From assembly GCA_002350545.1 (NCBI GenBank), contig DEEY01000023.1, positions 4,645 to 17,484 on the forward strand: a stretch of DNA of 12,840 nucleotides. The letters are read 5' to 3'. A program made the position numbers and the translations under genes. The stretch's first letter is position 1. Each line of letters begins with the position of its first letter. This DNA comes from Candidatus Saccharibacteria bacterium UBA2866 (lineage in GTDB: Bacteria; Patescibacteriota; Saccharimonadia; Saccharimonadales; Saccharimonadaceae). The notes under the pieces are model-generated. The model was not told the DNA's origin and made no database searches. It saw only the letters and a list, made by a program, of their open reading frames with translations. This document shows positions 1 to 7,810 of the stretch, piece by piece.

Positions 1-41
1 CTACCATATTCACGTCCTATAGTAATAATTATATTTTCCAT
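1..41 (-). CDS. Cytidylate kinase-like P-loop protein, N-terminal fragment (runs off the window)
   Basis: Only 13 complete codons are visible, reading MENIIITIGREYG, after which the gene leaves the window. The string ITIGREYG is the characteristic beginning of the cytidylate kinase-like family (PF13189), where it leads into the nucleotide-binding P-loop; members are presumed to phosphorylate nucleotides, but many have unknown substrates. The ATG is preceded by a perfect AGGAGGT ribosome binding site at 47-53 with five bases of spacing, and this site overlaps the TAG stop (52-54) of the ABC transporter gene upstream. It is therefore almost certainly the third gene of that operon and translationally coupled to it. 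The family call rests on a short string and is tentative; the existence of the start is well supported. Confidence 0.6.
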   Translation of the reverse strand, partial: MENIIITIGREYG

Positions 42-46
42 ATTTT

Positions 47-53
47 ACCTCCT
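47..53 (-). promoter_or_regulatory. Ribosome binding site of the cytidylate kinase-like gene
   Basis: The minus strand reads AGGAGGT five bases before the ATG at 41-39, a near-perfect anti-Shine-Dalgarno complement. It overlaps the TAG stop of the upstream ABC gene, so ribosomes finishing that gene arrive directly on it. It fixes the start of a gene that is otherwise mostly outside the window. Confidence 0.8.
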
Positions 54-1812
54 ATAACTCAAATTGTGAATTATATAATTCTGCATAGAATCCATTAGCT
101 TTCAAAAGTTCAGCATGCGTCCCTTGCTCTACAATCGCTCCATCTCGCATCACTAATATCAAATCTGAGTTTCGAATCGTAGATAACCGATGTGCAATCA
201 CAAAAGAAGTTCTCCCATGGGTTAGTTTTTCAAATGAATCCTGAATCAATTGTTCGGTTCTCGTATCGACGTTTGAAGTTGCTTCGTCTAGTATCATCAT
301 TGGTGGATTCGCCACCATCGCCCGGGCAATAGTTATCAACTGCTTCTCTCCAGCCGAAATATTATCCGAATCTTCCGAAATCATAGTTTTATAGCCTTTT
401 GGTAAAGCCTCAATAATGTGGTTTACATTTGATGCTTTAGCGGCCTTCACAATTTCCTCAAACGAAGCGTCGAGCTTACCGTAACGTAAGTTTTCTTCTA
501 CTGTACCCGAGAATAGCCAAGTGTCCTGAAGCACCATACCGAACAATCGTCGTACATCTGCCCGCTTCATTTCGCGCGTTGGTACGCCATCGATTGTAAT
601 ATAACCAGCCGACGGCTCATAGAAACGCATTAAGAGATTAATCACGGTGGTTTTCCCCGCACCCGTCGGTCCGACAATTGCTACTTTCATCCCAGGCTTA
701 ATTTTGACAGAGAAATCACGAATCACTGGACGCCCAGGTAAGTATTCAAAGGATAAATCATGAAATTCGACTTCACCCTTTACTTTAGAGATCTCAGCAG
801 CAGATACCGGATCCGGCTCTTCCTCCGGCTCGTTCAAAAACTCAAATATTCGCTCCGATGCCGCCAATAAGGCTTGAAGGGTTGACGTAGTCGAAGCAAT
901 TTCCGTGATTGGCCGATTAAATCTTGTTACGTACTGGATAAATGCTTGAATATCACCAATATTAATCTGCCCTTGTACCACAAAAACCCCACCTAGTGCA
1001 CAAACTGCCACATAGCCTAAATTCGTAAATATATGTGTTACCGGAAATGAGAGCGAAGAGAAAACCTGCGCTTTTCTCGATACCTTTGCCAAATCACCAT
1101 TAATCCTATTAAACTCATCTAAAGCGTCATCTTCATAAGAATTCGATTTGATTACTACTTCGCCCGAATAATCTTCCTCAATTTCGCTATTTAAAACCCC
1201 CAATGTATCCTGTTGTTTTTTGAAATACTTTTGCGCAAACATCATTATTTTACCCACTACTAGTACCGACAGTGGTACTACTACAAATGAAATCAAAGAT
1301 AATGGTATAGAAATCGTCATCATGATAATCATTACGCCAATCAACGTAGTAAGCGAAAGCGATACGTCAGCAATTTCTTGCGACATTGAAGTTGTTAAAA
1401 CATCCACGTCATTAGACATCCGTGACAAAGTATCGCCGTATTGGTGCTTATCGAAATACGAAATTGGTAGCTTAAAAATCTTGTCGAGAACCTTTTCGCG
1501 CATTTCTTTAGTATATTTTGCAGAAACCACCGCCAGAATATAAGCCTGTGCGTAATTCAAAGCTGCCGAAATAGTGAATAAAGCAATTATTATTAGTGCT
1601 TTACCACCCAGTGCAGTCCAATCAAGATTTGGATAAGAATTCACCGCAATCGTCGTCATGTCACCAAGCAACTTCGGGATGAATAATCCAAATACTGCAG
1701 AGGCTACTGTCAGTAACACTGCGCACCCAATTGGCAGGCGATACCCTCTAATAGATTTCAAAAAAACTTTAAAGGATTGCCACATGCTCTTATTGATAGC
1801 CTTTTTACGCAT
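52..1812 (-). CDS. ABC exporter subunit with the catalytic (canonical) ATP site
   Basis: A 586-residue half-transporter of the ABC exporter type (multidrug/lipid exporters such as the TM288, LmrD and BmrD class). An N-terminal membrane domain (about residues 25-320, some six hydrophobic segments) is followed by a nucleotide-binding domain. Visible motifs are Walker A GPTGAGKTT (381-389), Q-loop Q429, signature ISAGE (485-489), Walker B MMILDE with catalytic glutamate E510, and switch histidine H541. Walker A/B and the histidine are intact, but the signature departs from LSGGQ, exactly as in the partner that completes the degenerate site of heterodimeric exporters. Its start overlaps the end of the partner gene by 8 bp, with GAGGAGG just before the ATG, implying coupled synthesis of a 1:1 complex. 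The exported substrate cannot be told from sequence. Confidence 0.93.
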   Translation of the reverse strand: MRKKAINKSMWQSFKVFLKSIRGYRLPIGCAVLLTVASAVFGLFIPKLLGDMTTIAVNSYPNLDWTALGGKALIIIALFTISAALNYAQAYILAVVSAKYTKEMREKVLDKIFKLPISYFDKHQYGDTLSRMSNDVDVLTTSMSQEIADVSLSLTTLIGVMIIMMTISIPLSLISFVVVPLSVLVVGKIMMFAQKYFKKQQDTLGVLNSEIEEDYSGEVVIKSNSYEDDALDEFNRINGDLAKVSRKAQVFSSLSFPVTHIFTNLGYVAVCALGGVFVVQGQINIGDIQAFIQYVTRFNRPITEIASTTSTLQALLAASERIFEFLNEPEEEPDPVSAAEISKVKGEVEFHDLSFEYLPGRPVIRDFSVKIKPGMKVAIVGPTGAGKTTVINLLMRFYEPSAGYITIDGVPTREMKRADVRRLFGMVLQDTWLFSGTVEENLRYGKLDASFEEIVKAAKASNVNHIIEALPKGYKTMISEDSDNISAGEKQLITIARAMVANPPMMILDEATSNVDTRTEQLIQDSFEKLTHGRTSFVIAHRLSTIRNSDLILVMRDGAIVEQGTHAELLKANGFYAELYNSQFEL

Positions 1813-3556
1813 GTGCCCTCCTCATTTCTGCCTTGAATTCACGTTCAGAGTATTGCGATTTAACAATTTCTTGGTAAACCTTACACGATTTCAAAAGCTC
1901 AAGATGTCGTCCCTTCCCCACTACGCGACCATTATTCAAAACAACAATTTGGTCGGCGTCCTTAATCGTCGAAACTCTTTGCGCGACAATCAAAACTACA
2001 GCCGATTCGGTTACTTCTTTCAAAGCTTCGCGTAATTTAGCATCAGTTTTCATATCTAGCGCCGAAAAAGCATCATCAAAGACGAAAATATCTGGATTCT
2101 TACAAATAGCTCGTGCGATTGAAAGCCTTTGCTTTTGACCACCGGAAACATTGGTTCCACCCTGCGAAATTGGTGAGTTATACTTCTTGGGTAGTTTTTC
2201 AATAAAACTTTCGGCTTGAGCAATCCGCGCCGCTTTGTGAACTTGCTCGTCCGAAGCCTCCGGGGCACCAAATTTAATATTAGATTTTACTGTTCCAGCA
2301 AAGAGCATTCCTCGTTGCGGCACAAATCCAATATGTTTCATCAAATCTTTCTTCTCATAATCTGAAACCGAAAGCCCATTAATGAACACTTCTCCACTAG
2401 ATGCTTCGTAAAATCTTGGCACCAGATTGATTAGCGTTGACTTGCCGGAGCCAGTTGAGCCAATAAAAGCTGTCGTTTTACCAGCTTCCGCTTTAAAGGA
2501 CACGTTGTCCAACACTTTCTCCGATGCTTCCGGATAGCAAAAATCAACATTTTTAAATTCGACTGAAGCAGTTTTCTCCGGCACACCATTTGTTTTGTCA
2601 CGCCATTTGATTTTGGTTGTAGTGCCTAGTACCTCATTAATCCTACGCGCTGACACATTAGCTCTTGGTAACATCACAAATAACATTGACATCATCAAAA
2701 ATGACATCATCACATGCCCAACATACTGTGCGAAGGCCGTCATGTTCCCAAGATAAGCAAAATCTTTTGAAAGGAGTGAAATCCCAATCCACGAACAAAG
2801 AAGTGTAGTGCCATTAAAAATGATGTTAATTAAGGGGTTTTGTAATTCGAGTATTCTATCAATATATATCAACAGCTTAGTCAGTCGGTCATTTTGTTTT
2901 TTAAACTTCTTTTTTTCTATTTTCTCGTTATCAAACGCTCTAACCACGCGAAGGCCAGTTAGGTTCTCGCGAGTCACCAAAGTTACTTTATCGATTAATT
3001 CTTGGAATAATTTAAACTTCGGCATCACGAGTGACATGATCAAAATAGCTGATCCTAGAATTGCTACCGCCCCAACCACAATAATCCAGCTCATATCCGG
3101 TGCTGTGGTAATCGCCATAATTACCGAAATTATCAAGAACAATGGAGCTCTCAACATAATATTTAACATCATTAAAGTCACCATTTGCACCTGATTAACA
3201 TCATTGGTTGTTCGAGTTAACAACGAAGCAGTGCTAAAGTTCTTCAAATCTACAAGGTTAAACGAAATAATTTTAGTAAAAACTGCTTCGCGGATATCTC
3301 GTGCATAGCTTGTCCCTACCCAGGCTGCAAAATATGCCGACACCAGAGAGCCACCGGCCGAAAGTATCGCCATGCCAATCATTTGTAGCCCAACCATCCA
3401 AATATAGTCCGTATTTCCGACTACGATACCATTATTGATGATGTCAGCCATCAAAGCCGGCAACATCAAAGTGGTATAAACTTGCACCGCAGTAGAAAGG
3501 AGCAGAATAATCACCTGCCACCAATATGGTTTCAAAAAACGCATTAATTTAAACAT
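1805..3556 (-). CDS. ABC exporter subunit with a degenerate ATP site
   Basis: A 583-residue membrane-plus-ATPase half-transporter, partner of the gene that overlaps its 3' end. The membrane domain covers about residues 10-300. Motifs in the nucleotide-binding domain: Walker A GSTGSGKST (366-374), Q-loop Q414, intact signature VSGGQ (470-474), Walker B IFVFDD (490-495) with aspartate D495 where the catalytic glutamate belongs, D-loop SALD, and Q526 where the switch histidine belongs. Asp-for-Glu together with Gln-for-His is the known pattern of the degenerate subunit in heterodimeric exporters such as Thermotoga TM287/288. This protein thus donates its good signature to the partner's catalytic site. 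No ribosome binding site precedes the ATG; instead an extended -10 box lies eight bases upstream, so the message is probably leaderless. The start at residue 1 (MFKLMRF) fits the family's usual N-terminus better than the Met at residue 5. Confidence 0.93.
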   Translation of the reverse strand: MFKLMRFLKPYWWQVIILLLSTAVQVYTTLMLPALMADIINNGIVVGNTDYIWMVGLQMIGMAILSAGGSLVSAYFAAWVGTSYARDIREAVFTKIISFNLVDLKNFSTASLLTRTTNDVNQVQMVTLMMLNIMLRAPLFLIISVIMAITTAPDMSWIIVVGAVAILGSAILIMSLVMPKFKLFQELIDKVTLVTRENLTGLRVVRAFDNEKIEKKKFKKQNDRLTKLLIYIDRILELQNPLINIIFNGTTLLCSWIGISLLSKDFAYLGNMTAFAQYVGHVMMSFLMMSMLFVMLPRANVSARRINEVLGTTTKIKWRDKTNGVPEKTASVEFKNVDFCYPEASEKVLDNVSFKAEAGKTTAFIGSTGSGKSTLINLVPRFYEASSGEVFINGLSVSDYEKKDLMKHIGFVPQRGMLFAGTVKSNIKFGAPEASDEQVHKAARIAQAESFIEKLPKKYNSPISQGGTNVSGGQKQRLSIARAICKNPDIFVFDDAFSALDMKTDAKLREALKEVTESAVVLIVAQRVSTIKDADQIVVLNNGRVVGKGRHLELLKSCKVYQEIVKSQYSEREFKAEMRRAHA

Positions 3557-3564
3557 ATGTACTT

Positions 3565-3573
3565 ATTATACCA
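3565..3573 (-). promoter_or_regulatory. Extended -10 promoter of the ABC exporter operon
   Basis: On the minus strand TGG-TATAAT directly follows the TAG stop (3576-3574) of the carboxypeptidase gene and is followed by eight bases and the ATG at 3556. I see no convincing -35 box, in keeping with a TGN-type extended -10 promoter. With usual start-site spacing, transcription would begin zero to three bases before the ATG. The same arrangement with the same eight-base distance is found before dnaX. Confidence 0.6.
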
Positions 3574-5568
3574 CTAATTACATCTACCATTTTTTAAATC
3601 ACTCACTAATCCCCGAGCCTTTAAGTAATGTTCAAGAGAATCATATTTTCCATTATTGTATTTTCCGGTTGCTATTTCGGTAGCCGGTCCCACACCAACA
3701 TAGCGGTAATGCCAAGTTTCAAATAATCCAGTTGAACCGTTTTCGTCAACATTCAAAGGCTCGCTCATTGACCCACCAGCCCATTCTTCTGGAAAGCGAT
3801 CAATGAAGCCATATTTATACGAATTGGCATACAGCCATTGCCAATCTATATGTTGGTTGTAAGTGCTAGTATCGAGTGACGTGCCATAAACTGGATCAAG
3901 TAAATCGCAGGTTAATCCCGTATGGTGATCGGAAGTACCAGTCGCTGCGCAAAGTCTTCCGCAGGTTGTACCACGTGCCCGATAACACGAACGAGTTTCA
4001 AATGTATGCCCCGGATACTCTGCCTCGTAAGCTTTTACCATTTCATTCAAATGCCTTGCAGCCTCAGCATCTAGTAAATTATCTCCATTATAAGCATTTC
4101 CCTCAACAATTCCATAGAGTGACGAAACGCTAACCAGCTCACTTCGTCTTGCGTCGATAAAATTCGTATCCACTACAAAATTTGGATTAATTAGCATTAA
4201 ATAACCATATTTAATAGTACAGTTTTCAGAGCTTAAATTCGTGATAGGTTTGGTGTCATCTAGTTCAGGTTTCTTCTCGACCACATCCTCAGATTGTGCG
4301 TCTGCTTTTTCTGGAATAGGCTCCGGATCTTCATTCTCCACTTCCGGCAACACACCCTCCTTTTCCCAGCCAAAAACGTGCATTATCCTTTCGCCAAAAC
4401 TCGGCTCAGGATTAAACCATTCCGCCGTGACTGGCAACTCGTACTCGTAATCCTCAATCGTAATTTTTAAAGAACCATGATAAATGTCGTTTTCTGACAT
4501 CAGAAGCTCAACCCGCTTTTCGGCTCCATTCCAGCCTAAAAGATTTAAATCTTTATCTGCTGTGATTATCACTGGACCAGTCCACCAGCTATCATAATAT
4601 CCCACCATTTGCCCAGACTTAATTACGGTTTGTTCTTTAAGGTTTTCTTGGAGTGTAGCTGTGAGCGATGTGCTTTCACTAAACGATTGTTCTCTCGTCG
4701 GAGCACCCATCAAAGCTGAAGTTATAATGTGCTCACCCTCTTCATAACCCGAAATCAAACAATAACCAGACGCATCACCAATATAACCAGTTTTTACCCC
4801 AATTACCCGATTGACCCCCAAATTTTTATTAGTATTAGTGATTAAGCCAGCCACCGGCACTTCATATTCCTTAGTACCAACGATCTGTTTTAAGACATCA
4901 TTCTCTAGCACCAAATGCCCAATTCTAGCCAAATCACTTGGCGTGCTAGTTGTGCTAGCATCAAAACCGCTTGCATCCACTCCCACCGTCGTATCGTTTA
5001 AACCGTATTCAGCCAACATTTTATTGGCATATTCACGGTAACTCTCTAAAGAACCAAAAGCCCACATCGCAAGCGAATCTGCCATATTATTAGAAGAAGC
5101 CAAAAACACCGAAGCAAGAGCATCATATTCGCTAATTTCTTCACCAAGCACTACTTTAGTGTTTGAACCATTATGCGAAAGATACCACAAGTAACGTGCG
5201 AGCATTCCATCATTAATCTTAATGGTCTCACCCTTTTCATTAGTACCAAACGGTTTTTCACGCATAATAGCCAAGCCGAGAATCATTTTTGCCGTGCTGG
5301 CGGTGGGTATAACCTTATCTTCTTCGGGTTTATTTGCGACCACTGAATCATCGACTGCTACGGCGTACCTTCCGCTCAACTCAGGCATATTATCAAGCGA
5401 GCTAAATTGTGGAAGTTCAAAAGTCGAATTAAGATTAAGGACGGCTTCAGAAGACAATGCGCTGATAACAAGCCAAGTAATAAACCCCACTACCAAAAAC
5501 ACAGGAATACCAATAATTAGTAATAACTTCTTTTTGTTATTCTTTTTCTCGCTTTTCTTTTTTACCAT
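3574..5568 (-). CDS. Bifunctional D,D-carboxypeptidase: S11 (DacA-like) fused to M15B (VanY-like)
   Basis: A 664-residue peptidoglycan-trimming enzyme, presumably removing terminal D-Ala from stem peptides outside the membrane. A lysine-rich N-terminus and hydrophobic segment (about 15-38) form a membrane anchor. Residues 60-290 are an S11 penicillin-binding peptidase with all three active-site motifs: S91-T-A-K94, S158-S-N160 and K259-T-G261. Residues 300-385 resemble the beta-rich region that follows DacA catalytic domains. An acidic, proline-rich linker (about 405-445) leads to an M15B domain with zinc ligands H548, D555 and H620 and catalytic E617 (ETWH). Both active sites look intact, so the gene is a true fusion, not a relic. 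Unusual cysteines C528, C536, C540 and C554 surround the zinc site. Its first 32 bp overlap the end of the flippase-like gene; the ribosome binding site is weak (CAGG). Usual DacA proteins are about 400 residues and VanY about 250, matching the sum. Confidence 0.9.
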   Translation of the reverse strand: MVKKKSEKKNNKKKLLLIIGIPVFLVVGFITWLVISALSSEAVLNLNSTFELPQFSSLDNMPELSGRYAVAVDDSVVANKPEEDKVIPTASTAKMILGLAIMREKPFGTNEKGETIKINDGMLARYLWYLSHNGSNTKVVLGEEISEYDALASVFLASSNNMADSLAMWAFGSLESYREYANKMLAEYGLNDTTVGVDASGFDASTTSTPSDLARIGHLVLENDVLKQIVGTKEYEVPVAGLITNTNKNLGVNRVIGVKTGYIGDASGYCLISGYEEGEHIITSALMGAPTREQSFSESTSLTATLQENLKEQTVIKSGQMVGYYDSWWTGPVIITADKDLNLLGWNGAEKRVELLMSENDIYHGSLKITIEDYEYELPVTAEWFNPEPSFGERIMHVFGWEKEGVLPEVENEDPEPIPEKADAQSEDVVEKKPELDDTKPITNLSSENCTIKYGYLMLINPNFVVDTNFIDARRSELVSVSSLYGIVEGNAYNGDNLLDAEAARHLNEMVKAYEAEYPGHTFETRSCYRARGTTCGRLCAATGTSDHHTGLTCDLLDPVYGTSLDTSTYNQHIDWQWLYANSYKYGFIDRFPEEWAGGSMSEPLNVDENGSTGLFETWHYRYVGVGPATEIATGKYNNGKYDSLEHYLKARGLVSDLKNGRCN

Positions 5569-6652
5569 TTTTTGCCTGTTTCTTTTCTAGATGCATTATA
5601 TAGTAGATAATCGGTCCAAGTAGAATATAAATATAATATGAGAAGAATCGCCAAACAAGCATTGCCCAGAAAACATAACCAGTTGATAAGGCTGAGAACA
5701 CTAAGAAGAATGCACCTTCTGCCGCGCCTGAATTACCTGGTGTTGGAATAAAATAAACTGCCGAAGTTACTGCCACTGTGGTTACAAAACACGGCAAAAA
5801 GTCTACATCGCCACCAAAAGCCGTCAACACAAAGAAAGGAATCATCGCAATCAAGGTATTAAATACCAATGACAAAAGCACGGTCTTCAAAAACAGCCCC
5901 TTTGTTTTTAGTATTCTTCGTACGCATTGAGCATATTCACTAACTTCTAATTCCACCTTGGCAACAGTTGCCTTTTGGTTTTTTACGATATGAAGTTTTG
6001 CTAAAAGTTTTACTATTTTATTAATCAATTCCGCAGTTGATTCAGGCAAAAATGTTGCAATCATCACGGTTATTGGCCAAAAAGCATAAAAGAAGAGCCC
6101 AAAAAACGCTGTGCCAATTAATACCGCATTATCAATTGAAGCACTCCCAAGCAAAAAACAAATCAAAGCAATTATGATAAAACCAAGTTGCCCCGCCACC
6201 ATGCCAAAGACCGGAATTGAGGTCGAAACACCGGCTTTCATGCCACTATGTTTACGCATATAATATATTTGAAAAGGTTGACCACCAATCGCCGCCGGCG
6301 TAATATTATCGTAATACTTTCCAAGCAGTACTGTTCGTCTTGCTACTTTTCTGGCTATCGCTTTATCGAAATGTTCCTTGTCTTTACTCATTTCGTACAT
6401 CATTAACACGTATTTAGAAATTTCAGCTGTAATAGCCACCAAAAAACATATTACTGCAGGGATTAAAAACCAACCATTAATTTTTACATCTTCCAGTTTT
6501 GCCGCATTTGCCGAATTACCAAACTCCGAAAAAGCGGTTATAGCGATTACCGCTACATTAATCAGTACAAAAATTACAATCAAAAGTGGTTTTTTCAGTA
6601 GTTTTTTTGGTACAAACTTTTTGCCGTCAATAATTGGAATCTGATTTGACAT
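5537..6652 (-). CDS. Flippase-like membrane protein (lysylphosphatidylglycerol synthase TM region, YbhN/UPF0104 family)
   Basis: A 371-residue polytopic protein with roughly eight hydrophobic segments between residues 20 and 352 and a lysine/glutamate-rich C-terminal tail. It carries the two hallmark strings of the family: NITPAAIGGQP (116-126) and PTPGNSGAAEG (303-313). The family (PF03706) includes the flippase half of MprF and AglD-like proteins; here there is no aminoacyl-transfer domain, so the likely role is movement of a lipid or lipid-linked substrate across the membrane, with the substrate unknown. It starts six bases after the stop of the AI-2E permease gene, with AAGGA 11 bases before the ATG inside that gene, and its end overlaps the carboxypeptidase start by 32 bp. 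This placement suggests a job in cell-envelope assembly. Confidence 0.85.
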   Translation of the reverse strand: MSNQIPIIDGKKFVPKKLLKKPLLIVIFVLINVAVIAITAFSEFGNSANAAKLEDVKINGWFLIPAVICFLVAITAEISKYVLMMYEMSKDKEHFDKAIARKVARRTVLLGKYYDNITPAAIGGQPFQIYYMRKHSGMKAGVSTSIPVFGMVAGQLGFIIIALICFLLGSASIDNAVLIGTAFFGLFFYAFWPITVMIATFLPESTAELINKIVKLLAKLHIVKNQKATVAKVELEVSEYAQCVRRILKTKGLFLKTVLLSLVFNTLIAMIPFFVLTAFGGDVDFLPCFVTTVAVTSAVYFIPTPGNSGAAEGAFFLVFSALSTGYVFWAMLVWRFFSYYIYILLGPIIYYIMHLEKKQAKNGKKEKREKE

Positions 6653-6658
6653 TAAGAT

Positions 6659-7762
6659 TTAGTTCCTTGCCGCCTTGATGTTTGGGTATTCTTCAATTAG
6701 CACTCTGATACAGCCCGCAATTGGTATCGCAATAATTGCTCCAAGTAAACCAAACATATACATACCAATAACGATTGCAGAAAGAATCATCACCGGGCGT
6801 AGCTTCAATGCGTCGCCCTGAATCTTTGGTGCAATAATATTGTTTTCAATTTGCGCATAGGCAATGTAAATCACCGCAAAGATTAACCCTGCCCATAGAT
6901 TCGAAGACATCAAAAGAATCGTCACGATTGTACCGCCGATAAATTGTCCAAACATCGGGATAAGGTAGAATAGCATCGTAATCATCCCCATCGGGATAGC
7001 CAGATTTGGTGAGAATTTAAAGATAAGCGAGAGAATGAAAACGATAATCATAGTAGCACAACCATCCAGAATCGCCACAAATACTTGTCGTGACACATAA
7101 GTTGATACCACATTAGCCATCTTTGTGATGGTGCGCCTCGCTACTTTAGCCATTTTTTTGTCTTCATTGGAGGATAGGTATGACCATAACGAATTAATCA
7201 TCCCCGGGCCTTCTAGTAAGAATAATAAGGTAAGAACTAAGACTAATACGGCCTTCGTAATCACGTCGGCAATTCCGCTCACACTTGAGAACAAGTTATT
7301 GCTTAGTAGGTCTAATAGACTATGAGACAAATTAGATAATCCGTTCTCAATTTGCCCATGCAAATCAGAAATACCAATTGATTTACCTATCTCATTCACG
7401 CCATCCCAACCACCAAATGTATTTTCAAAAGTTTCTGGGAAGTTCGAGACAAAGCGCGAAGTTTCATTCACGACTACCGGACCCACGGTTGCGATAATGC
7501 CTCCAACTACGATCACAACAATCAAATATGCAAATACCGCGGAAAGTGTTTGGTGTTTATCATTTTTACCAAAGTGCTTTGTAAAGAAACTATTTACTCG
7601 GTTGACCAGCGGTCTCAAAGCCAACGCCAAGAATATTGACAAGCCAATAATAATTAGACCAGTCAACGACTTTTCAATAAAAAACAGTGCACCAATAATA
7701 ATTAATGGCACTGTCCAAAATTTGATAAACGTTTTTAAATCAGTTTCGATTTGTTTAGCCAT
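6659..7762 (-). CDS. AI-2E family transporter (UPF0118, PF01594)
   Basis: A 367-residue membrane protein with the usual family layout: two hydrophobic segments at the N-terminus, an extracytoplasmic stretch rich in polar residues, then four or five more segments. Recognisable family strings are AQIENNIIAPKIQG and, near the end, FGLLGAIIAIPIAG. Members have been described as exporters of autoinducer-2, as Na+/H+ antiporters or as having no known role, so the name should not be taken as function; quorum sensing cannot be inferred. I start it at the ATG at 7762, because AAGGAGG (7766-7772) precedes that codon. The ATG seven codons upstream (7783) overlaps the -10 box TATAAT. It is the first gene of a probable operon with the flippase-like protein and the carboxypeptidase. 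Confidence 0.88.
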   Translation of the reverse strand: MAKQIETDLKTFIKFWTVPLIIIGALFFIEKSLTGLIIIGLSIFLALALRPLVNRVNSFFTKHFGKNDKHQTLSAVFAYLIVVIVVGGIIATVGPVVVNETSRFVSNFPETFENTFGGWDGVNEIGKSIGISDLHGQIENGLSNLSHSLLDLLSNNLFSSVSGIADVITKAVLVLVLTLLFLLEGPGMINSLWSYLSSNEDKKMAKVARRTITKMANVVSTYVSRQVFVAILDGCATMIIVFILSLIFKFSPNLAIPMGMITMLFYLIPMFGQFIGGTIVTILLMSSNLWAGLIFAVIYIAYAQIENNIIAPKIQGDALKLRPVMILSAIVIGMYMFGLLGAIIAIPIAGCIRVLIEEYPNIKAARN

Positions 7763-7765
7763 GAA

Positions 7766-7772
7766 CCTCCTT
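7766..7772 (-). promoter_or_regulatory. Ribosome binding site that sets the AI-2E transporter start
   Basis: AAGGAGG on the minus strand stands three bases before the ATG at 7762-7760. The spacing is short but the match is strong. It lies inside the longer reading frame beginning at 7783, which argues that the longer frame is not the translated one. Confidence 0.75.
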
Positions 7773-7781
7773 ATACAAACC

Positions 7782-7790
7782 ATTATACCA
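7782..7790 (-). promoter_or_regulatory. Extended -10 promoter of the AI-2E/flippase/carboxypeptidase operon
   Basis: TGG-TATAAT on the minus strand lies about 20 bases upstream of the ATG at 7762 and shortly after the dnaB stop at 7811. A start site about seven bases downstream would give a leader of about 12-14 bases that still contains the AAGGAGG site. No good -35 is seen. An imperfect dyad (7787-7808, arms ACCAC and GTGGT) abuts the box on its upstream side. Confidence 0.6.
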
Positions 7791-7810
7791 CATATAATAT
7801 ATAGTGGTGA

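Noticed and set aside
7763..7783. Longer N-terminus for the AI-2E transporter beginning MVCIRRF
   Set aside because: Its ATG overlaps the TATAAT box and the strong ribosome binding site lies inside the extension, so translation most likely begins at 7762.
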